Of a stretch of DNA of 64,000 nucleotides, positions 1 to 6,283 are shown in pieces. The notes under the pieces were generated by a model that saw only the letters and a program-made list of their open reading frames with translations, made no database searches and had not been told where the DNA came from. The stretch spans positions 62,001 to 126,000 of the forward strand of contig NZ_JAVDXN010000006.1 in the NCBI RefSeq assembly GCF_031457955.1, written 5' to 3'. Position 1 is the stretch's first letter; every line of letters starts with the position of its first letter. This stretch comes from Mixta sp031457955. Its GTDB lineage: Bacteria > Pseudomonadota > Gammaproteobacteria > Enterobacterales > Enterobacteriaceae. The position numbers and the translations under genes are program-made.

Positions 1-830
1 TCCCATTCAGAGAGGTTTGCTTCCGGCACGTTCAGGCTGAATCGTTTACAAATATAATCATCTAAGCCCTGTGATTTCAACAGGCCAGGAATCTTATAAA
101 TGGAATCAACGTCTTTCAGGGAGATAACCGCTTTTTCCGGCACGTTACAGAACAGCGCGATTTTTGCGCGTTCGTTAGCAGGAACGGCGCGATCGGAACG
201 GCAGATCAGCACGTCAGGCTGGATACCGATAGAGAGCAGTTCTTTAACGGAGTGCTGAGTCGGTTTGGTTTTTACTTCACCCGCCGCTGCCATATAAGGC
301 ACGAGCGTCAGGTGCATGTAGAGGGTATGTTCGCGGCCGACATCAACCGCCATCTGACGGATGGCTTCAAGGAAAGGCAGCGATTCGATATCGCCAACGG
401 TACCGCCGATTTCCACCAGCACGACGTCATGGCCTTCGCCGCCTTCAATAATGCGCTCTTTGATGGCATTAGTGATGTGCGGAATCACCTGGATTGTGGC
501 GCCAAGATAATCACCGCGACGCTCTTTGCGCAGCACCTCAGAATAGATGCGGCCAGTGGTAAAGTTATTGCGACGCGTCATCCGGGTGCGGATAAAGCGT
601 TCATAGTGACCTAAATCGAGATCGGTTTCGGCGCCGTCATCGGTGACAAACACTTCACCGTGCTGCGTCGGGCTCATGGTACCGGGATCCACGTTGATAT
701 ACGGGTCCAGTTTCATGATGGTCACGTTCAGGCCACGCGCCTCGAGAATGGCTGCGAGGGAGGCTGCGGCAATGCCTTTACCCAGAGAGGATACGACCCC
801 GCCGGTCACAAAAATATAGTTCGTTGTCAT
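1..830 (-). CDS. pyrG: CTP synthase, N-terminal part (runs off window)
   Basis: CTP synthase aminates UTP to CTP using glutamine and ATP, the last step of pyrimidine nucleotide synthesis in the cytosol. Only the first 276 codons are present; the gene continues beyond base 1, so the C-terminal glutaminase domain is not seen. The visible part is the amidoligase domain: it opens with MTTNYIFVTGGVVSSLGKG (P-loop), followed by LDPYINVDPGTMSP and HGEVFVTDDGAETD, all hallmark blocks of PyrG. The start at 830 is the only ATG placing these blocks at the very N-terminus. A good promoter lies about 50 bases upstream. In E. coli, mazG precedes pyrG and eno follows; here mazG is separated by a 0.9-kb repeat-rich gap. 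Confidence 0.97.
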   Translation of the reverse strand, partial: MTTNYIFVTGGVVSSLGKGIAAASLAAILEARGLNVTIMKLDPYINVDPGTMSPTQHGEVFVTDDGAETDLDLGHYERFIRTRMTRRNNFTTGRIYSEVLRKERRGDYLGATIQVIPHITNAIKERIIEGGEGHDVVLVEIGGTVGDIESLPFLEAIRQMAVDVGREHTLYMHLTLVPYMAAAGEVKTKPTQHSVKELLSIGIQPDVLICRSDRAVPANERAKIALFCNVPEKAVISLKDVDSIYKIPGLLKSQGLDDYICKRFSLNVPEANLSEW

Positions 831-883
831 GCTGAACCTGAGAGTTGAGGTTTAAAACGGTGGAATAACCAGGACGGGAAAAC

Positions 884-912
884 AGTATACTGGATTCACC
901 TCTTACCCACAA
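884..912 (-). promoter_or_regulatory. Probable sigma-70 promoter of pyrG
   Basis: On the minus strand a TTGTGG -35 element (912-907) and a TATACT -10 element (889-884) are separated by exactly 17 bases. Transcription would start near 877, giving a leader of about 47 bases before the pyrG ATG at 830. Seen by eye only; no start-site data. Confidence 0.55.
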
Positions 913-1096
913 TTGATCATTGCCGCCATCGCCGTTTCTGATGACGGCCTACCTTAACCGGGGGAGAGGTTCGAAGGGTTGATTTGCGTCATGACCATCA
1001 CCCTTTTTTCGCTAAAAGCTGAAACGAGTAAGCCGAGATTGGCGACCGGTTGGCAGTGAGGTGTTGTGGCTAAAAAATGAACGCTGCGAGCTTTGT

Positions 1097-1216
1097 ATCG
1101 TGTCGGTCAGGCGATGGCGGTACAGCTGCACGCTTTGAACTGAACCGTGCCGGTCCGGTAATGGGTGGTACAGCTGCACGCTTTGAACTGAACCGTGCCG
1201 GTCAGGCGAAGGGCGG
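1097..1216. repeat. 48-bp tandem repeat, about 2.5 copies
   Basis: Two near-identical 48-bp units begin at 1119 and 1167 (both start GGTACAGCTGCACGCTTTGA and continue through a shared block ending GTGCCGGTC). A partial third unit precedes them at 1097-1118, sharing the CGTGTCGGTCAGGCGA end. 48 is a multiple of three, so open frames survive on both strands, but neither resembles a known protein and no ribosome-binding site supports one. I treat it as non-coding intergenic repeat DNA. Confidence 0.75.
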
Positions 1217-1307
1217 GTCAACGGTGGGACGGCATGAAGCCATCCATGGCGCCTCCGCCCGCGCCTTCCCTGGCGCGGGAGGCCCGCCTTATGCCCCGCC
1301 CTTCGCC
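1205..1307. repeat. Imperfect-palindromic intergenic element, copy 1
   Basis: A roughly 103-bp element bounded by perfect inverted 13-mers GGCGAAGGGCGGG (1205-1217) and CCCGCCCTTCGCC (1295-1307). The interior contains a second inverted core (CCCGCGCC...GGCGCGGG) and a CCATCCATGG block. Its reverse complement resembles the interior of the element at 1545-1648 (CCTCC-CGCG-CAGGGA-GCGCGG-CGGAG, then a GGATGG block), so the two are copies of one family in opposite orientation. It looks like a non-coding mobile or RNA-structure element comparable in size to ERIC or MITEs, but the sequence is not ERIC as I remember it. Confidence 0.6.
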
Positions 1308-1396
1308 TTCCCTTGATATCGGACTTCCGTAACTTAACCAGGGGTTTTCTACTTTGGAAAAAACAGAATTACCCTCTGATAATAAAGAAAATTTAT

Positions 1397-1552
1397 CTGA
1401 CAAACCTATACAGAAAGCCTGATAAAGAGGTTTTTTCTGACAAACCGACACCGAAAGCTTGATAAAGAGGGTTTTTCTGACAAACCTACACAGAAAGCTT
1501 GATAAAGAGGGTTTTTCTGACAAACCGACACCGAAAGCGTGGGAAGCGGGGG
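1397..1552. repeat. 40-bp tandem repeat, about 4 copies
   Basis: Units begin at 1397, 1437, 1477 and 1517, each starting CTGACAAACC and carrying GAAAGC(C/T)TGATAAAGAGG before a run of T. Units 1 and 3 share the variant CCTAYACAGA; units 2 and 4 share CCGACACCGA, so the array may have arisen by doubling an 80-bp pair. The period is not a multiple of three, so the open frames crossing it are accidental. No spacers separate the units, so it is not CRISPR. It lies between the two inverted palindromic elements. Confidence 0.8.
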
Positions 1553-1648
1553 AAAGGCCGTGGAGTAAAGCCTCCGCGTCAGGGATGACGCGGCGGAGTC
1601 TCCAGGGATGGATTGACGACGTCTTTACGGAACGGCCTTTCCCCCGCT
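1545..1648. repeat. Imperfect-palindromic intergenic element, copy 2
   Basis: A 104-bp element bounded by perfect inverted 17-mers AGCGGGGGAAAGGCCGT (1545-1561) and ACGGCCTTTCCCCCGCT (1632-1648). Internally it carries CCTCCGCGTCAGGGATGACG and a CCAGGGATGGATTGACG block, which match the reverse complement of the element at 1205-1307. The transcript of either strand could fold into one long hairpin. Together with copy 1 it brackets the 40-bp tandem array. The rest of the pyrG-mazG gap (913-1096 and 1649-1757) shows no gene or clear signal. Confidence 0.65.
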
Positions 1649-1757
1649 GACGGCAGCGGAGCCGTTTTAACCCACATAAAGCACACCCTCCAACGAACAG
1701 CTCTACGCCAAAACGGCGGCAGAGCCGTTTAAGCTTTAGAGCCGCTTTAACGCTGCT

Positions 1758-2552
1758 TTAACCCGCCGCTTTCTCGCCCGCTTTCACCTGCTGCCAGGCG
1801 GCTTCCATCTGATCCAGCGAAGCGTCACTCATATTCATGCCTTGCGCAGCGATAATCTGCTCCACCTGACGAAAACGGCGTTCAAACTTCACATTGGCTT
1901 TTTGCAGCGCGGTTTCCGCTTTCGTACCGAGATGACGCGCCAGATTAACGGTAGCAAACAACAAATCGCCTACCTCCTCCTCCAGCTTCGCCTCATCTAC
2001 CACCGCCTGCTGCGCTTCGTGCATCACCTCATCGATCTCTTCATGCACCTTATCAACCACCGGCCCCAACGAATTCCAGTCAAAGCCCACGCTGCGGCAA
2101 CGCTTCTGGATCTTCTGCGCGCGCATCAGCGCCGGTAGCGCCTGCGGGATATCATCCAGCGCCGAATGCTGCGCTTTCTCTGCCCGCTCCTGCTGCTTAA
2201 TCTGCTCCCAGTTATGCAGCACTTCCTCGCTATCCTTTACCTGCGCGTTGGCAAAAATATGCGGATGGCGGCGCTCCAGCTTATCGGCAATGCCATGACA
2301 AATATCATCAAAGGTAAAACGCCCCTCTTCCCGCGCCATCTGCGCGTAAAAAACCACCTGAAACAGCAAATCGCCCAGCTCGCCGCGCAGATCCTCGTAA
2401 TCTTCGCGTTGAATCGCGTCGATCACCTCATAAGTCTCTTCCAGCGTATAGGGCGCAATCGTGGCGTACGTTTGTTCACGATCCCAGGGGCAGCCGTGCT
2501 GCGGATCGCGCAGGGTCTGCATAATAGTCAGCAGACGATCAAGAGCAGTCAT
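1758..2552 (-). CDS. mazG: Nucleoside triphosphate pyrophosphohydrolase MazG
   Basis: MazG hydrolyses (d)NTPs to monophosphates plus pyrophosphate; in E. coli it is linked to lowering ppGpp-related stress and house-cleaning of nucleotides. The 264-aa product has the expected length (about 263) and two tandem all-alpha MazG domains. The first carries the Mg-binding helices E-E-T-Y-E and GELGDLLFQ near residues 38-65. The second has LEEEVGDLLFATVNLARH around residue 190. It lies downstream of relA in the same direction with a 63-base gap containing a perfect hairpin, so co-transcription with relA is likely, as in E. coli. Confidence 0.96.
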   Translation of the reverse strand: MTALDRLLTIMQTLRDPQHGCPWDREQTYATIAPYTLEETYEVIDAIQREDYEDLRGELGDLLFQVVFYAQMAREEGRFTFDDICHGIADKLERRHPHIFANAQVKDSEEVLHNWEQIKQQERAEKAQHSALDDIPQALPALMRAQKIQKRCRSVGFDWNSLGPVVDKVHEEIDEVMHEAQQAVVDEAKLEEEVGDLLFATVNLARHLGTKAETALQKANVKFERRFRQVEQIIAAQGMNMSDASLDQMEAAWQQVKAGEKAAG

Positions 2553-2580
2553 AGTGAAACCTTAATGCGAATAAGCGGGA

Positions 2581-2611
2581 CCGGCATACCGCAGCGCCTG
2601 CGGTATGCCGG
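2581..2611. repeat. Perfect 14-bp hairpin between relA and mazG
   Basis: CCGGCATACCGCAG, a CGC loop, then the exact complement CTGCGGTATGCCGG. It starts four bases after the relA stop codon. No T-tract follows in either direction, so it is more likely a REP-like 3'-end stabiliser or partial attenuator than a classical terminator. Confidence 0.7.
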
Positions 2612-2615
2612 ATGA

Positions 2616-4847
2616 TTAATGCAGACGTCGGGCGTCGATGATATCAGGAACCTGATTAAGCCGCGCCAGCACGCGGCCCAGCACCTGATGATTATAAATC
2701 TCAATATCCATATCAATGGTGGCCAGCTGCTTACGCGTATCGCTGCGGCTGGAAACGCCCAGCACGTTCACCTTCTCATTAGCGAGAATCGTGGTAATGT
2801 CGCGCAGCAGCCCGCTGCGATCGTTGGCGGTCACGCGCACCACCAGCGAATAACCGCTGGAATAGCTCTCGCCCCAAACCGCATCCACAATACGCTCCGG
2901 CGCATGGGACATCAGATCCGCCAGCTGATCGCAGTCGGCGCGGTGAATAGAAATCCCGCGTCCCTGGGTAATAAAGCCGACAATATCGTCACCCGGAATC
3001 GGCTGACAGCAGCGGGCGATATGGTGCATTAGATTGCCAACGCCCTCCACCACCACGCGCCCGCTCTCTTTCCCTGCGCGCTGCGGCGTATGGGATTTCT
3101 GCGTCAGCTGGCGCAGCGCCTCGCGATCTTCCTCTTCCGCGCTCGGCTTATTCAGCTTCGCCTGCAGGAAATTCACCATCTGATTGAGGCGAATATCGCC
3201 GCCGCCGATCGCCGCCAGCAACTCATCCAGCGTGCCGACGTTATAGCGCGGCAGCAGCAGCTTCTCCGCCTCTTTCAGGCTGATATCCAGCTGATTCAGT
3301 TCGTTATCCAGAATCTGGCGGCCCGCTACGATATTCTTATCGCGATCCTGCTTGCGGAACCAGGCGTGGATTTTAGAGCGGCCACGGCTGGTGGTGACAT
3401 AGCCAAGATTGGGGTTTAGCCAGTCGCGGCTCGGATTCGGCTGCTTTTGCGTAATGATTTCAATCTGATCGCCCATCTGCAGCTGATAGGTAAAGGGCAC
3501 GATACGGCCGCCAATCTTGGCGCCGATGCAGCGATGACCAATATCGCTGTGAATGTGATAAGCGAAATCCAGCGGCGTCGAACCCGCAGGCAGATCGACC
3601 ACGTCGCCCTTCGGCGTAAACACATACACGCGATCGTCGAAAACCTGGCTACGCACCTCTTCCAGCAGCTCGCCGGTATCCGCCATCTCTTCCTGCCAGG
3701 CGATCAGCTTACGCAGCCAGGCGATACGCTCCTCATGACCATGCGCGCCACGCGCCTGGCCGCCGGAGCCTTCTTTATATTTCCAGTGCGCGGCGACGCC
3801 CAGCTCCGCATCTTCATGCATCTGGCGCGTGCGGATCTGAATCTCAACCGTTTTGCCGCCGGGACCGAGCACCACGGTATGAATCGACTGATAGCCGTTG
3901 GGCTTCGGATTAGCGACATAGTCATCAAACTCATCCGGCAAATGACGATACAGCGTATGCACAATCCCCAGCGCGCCATAACAGTCCTGCAAACGCTCGG
4001 CGACAATGCGCACCGCGCGCACATCAAACAGTTCATCAAATGCCAGCGACTTTTTCTGCATCTTGCGCCAGATGCTGTAGATATGTTTCGGCCGCCCGTA
4101 AACCTCCGCCTTAACGCCTTCGCGCGTCATCTCGGTGCGCAGGCTGTTAACAAAGGTTTCGATATACTGCTCGCGGTCGATACGCCGCTCATGCAGCAGC
4201 TTAGCGATGCGTTTGTATTCATCAGGATGAAGATAGCGGAAGCAGAAATCCTCCAGCTCCCACTTGAGCTGCCCGATGCCGAGACGGTTGGCTAACGGGG
4301 CGTAGATATTGGTACACTCTTTTGCTGCCAGCACGCGCTCATCTTCCGGCGCGTCCTTCATTTCACGCAGGTGGGCGATACGCTCGGCCAGCTTGATCAC
4401 CACGCAGCGAAAATCTTCCACCATCGCCAGCAGCATGCGGCGTACGTTATCCACCTGCTCGGAGGCCATGGAATCGTTATGAGTCGCCTTCAGTTGGCGA
4501 ATCGCATCCATATCGCGCACGCCATGCACCAGCGAGACGATCGCTTTACCGAAGGTCTCTTCCAGCTTCTCTTCCGATACCACATCGGCATCTGCCAGCG
4601 GAAACACCAGCGCGGCGCGCAGCGTGTCGTTATCCATGCTCAGCATCGAAAGGATTTCAACCATTTCAATGCCGCGCCACAGCAGCAACGCCTGATCGGG
4701 ATGCGCCTGGGTGACGGCCTCACAATAGCGCCAGGTATCGGCCAGTCGTTCACTTGATTGCGGGTTAACGATCCCCAAACTGGTGATCCATTCATCGAGC
4801 GCGAACTCACCCGCCGTATTCAAATGTGCGCTTCTTACCGCAACCAT
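2616..4847 (-). CDS. relA: (p)ppGpp synthetase RelA
   Basis: Ribosome-associated alarmone synthetase that makes pppGpp from ATP and GTP when uncharged tRNA enters the A site. The 743-aa product matches the usual 744. Order: pseudo-hydrolase domain (residues about 50-200) where the HD metal site is replaced by FPLADADVV, as in RelA but not SpoT; synthetase domain with GRPKHIYSIWRKM and NGYQSIHT; TGS domain (VYVFTPKGDVVDLPAGSTPLDFAYHIH); zinc-finger ARCCQPIPGD; C-terminal ACT domain. The ATG at 4847 is preceded by AGGAGAG and gives the conserved MVAVRSAH start; the open frame extends further upstream into rlmD but that extension is not conserved. It lies 28 bases after rlmD. Confidence 0.98.
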   Translation of the reverse strand: MVAVRSAHLNTAGEFALDEWITSLGIVNPQSSERLADTWRYCEAVTQAHPDQALLLWRGIEMVEILSMLSMDNDTLRAALVFPLADADVVSEEKLEETFGKAIVSLVHGVRDMDAIRQLKATHNDSMASEQVDNVRRMLLAMVEDFRCVVIKLAERIAHLREMKDAPEDERVLAAKECTNIYAPLANRLGIGQLKWELEDFCFRYLHPDEYKRIAKLLHERRIDREQYIETFVNSLRTEMTREGVKAEVYGRPKHIYSIWRKMQKKSLAFDELFDVRAVRIVAERLQDCYGALGIVHTLYRHLPDEFDDYVANPKPNGYQSIHTVVLGPGGKTVEIQIRTRQMHEDAELGVAAHWKYKEGSGGQARGAHGHEERIAWLRKLIAWQEEMADTGELLEEVRSQVFDDRVYVFTPKGDVVDLPAGSTPLDFAYHIHSDIGHRCIGAKIGGRIVPFTYQLQMGDQIEIITQKQPNPSRDWLNPNLGYVTTSRGRSKIHAWFRKQDRDKNIVAGRQILDNELNQLDISLKEAEKLLLPRYNVGTLDELLAAIGGGDIRLNQMVNFLQAKLNKPSAEEEDREALRQLTQKSHTPQRAGKESGRVVVEGVGNLMHHIARCCQPIPGDDIVGFITQGRGISIHRADCDQLADLMSHAPERIVDAVWGESYSSGYSLVVRVTANDRSGLLRDITTILANEKVNVLGVSSRSDTRKQLATIDMDIEIYNHQVLGRVLARLNQVPDIIDARRLH

Positions 4848-4875
4848 AACCTCTCCTGGCAACCTGTAAAGATAC

Positions 4876-6192
4876 TTATGTTTTACCGAATAGCACCATG
4901 GATTCAAGATGACCGGTATGCGGGAACATATCGAGCATCGCAACCCTTTCTAACTGGTAACCGGACGCCAGCAGCACCTGACTGTCGCGGGCAAGTGTAG
5001 TCGGGTTACATGAAACGTAAACAATACGTTGTGGCGCCAGTTTAGCAATATGCTGCATAACGCCGCCCGCGCCCGCTCGCGCTGGATCCAGTAATATTTT
5101 GTCAAAACCGCGCGCTGCCCAGGGCTGGCGCGTCACATCATCTTCCAGGTTCTCATGAAAAAAAGTGATGTTTTCGAGACAATTCTGGCTGGCATTATAC
5201 GCACCTTGCGCCGTTAAAGCTGCTACGCCCTCCACACCCACAACATTTTGTGCGAACTTCGCCAGCGGCAAAGTGAAATTTCCCATCCCGCAAAACAGAT
5301 CCAGCACCCGATCGCCTGGCTGTAGATCGAGCCATTCCAGCGCCTTCGCCACCATCTTTTGATTTACCGCGTCATTAACCTGAATAAAATCGCGCGGGCT
5401 AAAGTTCAGCTTCAGCTGATGCGACAGGTAATAAGGCGGCTCACCGTCGATCTGCGTTAACTGCTCGCTATCAGGCGCCAGAAACAACGCCAGCCGATGC
5501 TCATGCGAAAAGCGTTCCAGCTTTTGCCGATCGCCTGCGCTTAAGGGATCAAGATGGCGCAACACCAGCACCGGGCCGTTATCCGCCTGCACCAGTTCGA
5601 CATGCCCCAGACGTCGTACCGCCTGCAAAGAGGAGAGACAGGCTCTGAGCGGCAACAGCAGCGCCTCAAGTTCGGGCTTCAAAATAGGGCAACAATCGAT
5701 GGAAACCAGCTCGTTTGAGGCGGCTTTACGAAAGCCCATTTGCAGCGTCTGGGTTTTGTTCTGATATTGCAGGCCGAGCCGCGCGCGACGACGGTAGCCG
5801 TAAGCGCTATCGCCAATAATTTCATCCACCTGAATCGGCTGACCGGTTTCCCGCGTCAGCAGATGCGCCAGCGCATTGGCTTTACTCTGCTGTTGTAATG
5901 CCTGCGAAGCATGCTGCTGCTGGCAACCGCCGCAAACGGTGAAATGTGGGCAGCGCGGCGTAACGCGTTGCTCGCTGGGCTGTAAAATCCGCCGTGCGCG
6001 TCCGCGTGCGTACTGGCGTTTATCCTCCTGCAGCTCAACCTCGACCTGCTCGCCCGGCAGCGCGCCGCTGACAAAAAGCGTTTTGCCCTGATGGCGAGCC
6101 ACCCCCTGACCGAAAGCATCAAGATCGTGAATAGTCACCGTAATTGTCTGTCGGGTCGTCACACGCCGTTTTGCGGAGTAGAATTGCGCCAT
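4876..6192 (-). CDS. rlmD: 23S rRNA (uracil-1939-C5) methyltransferase RlmD
   Basis: SAM-dependent enzyme that methylates U1939 of 23S rRNA (formerly RumA). 438 aa; start at 6192 gives the conserved MAQFYSAKRR. Domains: N-terminal TRAM RNA-binding domain (about 10-68); a 4Fe-4S cluster region with C81, C87, C90 and a later CC pair at 167-168; a class I methyltransferase fold with DLFCGMGNFTLP as SAM motif; and nucleophile Cys in IVYVSCNPTT. Followed 28 bases later by relA, and divergent from barA across 91 bases that must hold both promoters. Confidence 0.97.
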   Translation of the reverse strand: MAQFYSAKRRVTTRQTITVTIHDLDAFGQGVARHQGKTLFVSGALPGEQVEVELQEDKRQYARGRARRILQPSEQRVTPRCPHFTVCGGCQQQHASQALQQQSKANALAHLLTRETGQPIQVDEIIGDSAYGYRRRARLGLQYQNKTQTLQMGFRKAASNELVSIDCCPILKPELEALLLPLRACLSSLQAVRRLGHVELVQADNGPVLVLRHLDPLSAGDRQKLERFSHEHRLALFLAPDSEQLTQIDGEPPYYLSHQLKLNFSPRDFIQVNDAVNQKMVAKALEWLDLQPGDRVLDLFCGMGNFTLPLAKFAQNVVGVEGVAALTAQGAYNASQNCLENITFFHENLEDDVTRQPWAARGFDKILLDPARAGAGGVMQHIAKLAPQRIVYVSCNPTTLARDSQVLLASGYQLERVAMLDMFPHTGHLESMVLFGKT

Positions 6193-6283
6193 AGTGGAAT
6201 AGAATCTCTGAATAATTGCTACGCGAAGTAATACCGTTCTGACGGCGTTACTGCCCAGCGTAATTGTCTCATACCGGACTATC

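Noticed and set aside
252..614. 120-aa plus-strand open frame opposite pyrG
   Set aside because: Shadow of the pyrG coding sequence, which reads clearly as CTP synthase on the minus strand.
1218..1523. 101-aa minus-strand open frame with repeated K-P-L-x-Q/K-A-F-C motifs
   Set aside because: It runs through the 40-bp tandem array, whose period is not a multiple of three, and into the palindromic element; no ribosome site or homology.
1397..1552. Repeat array as a CRISPR
   Set aside because: Units are directly adjacent with no unique spacers and no cas genes nearby.
3447..4295. 282-aa plus-strand open frame opposite relA
   Set aside because: Long antisense frames are common opposite GC-rich genes; relA is unambiguous here.
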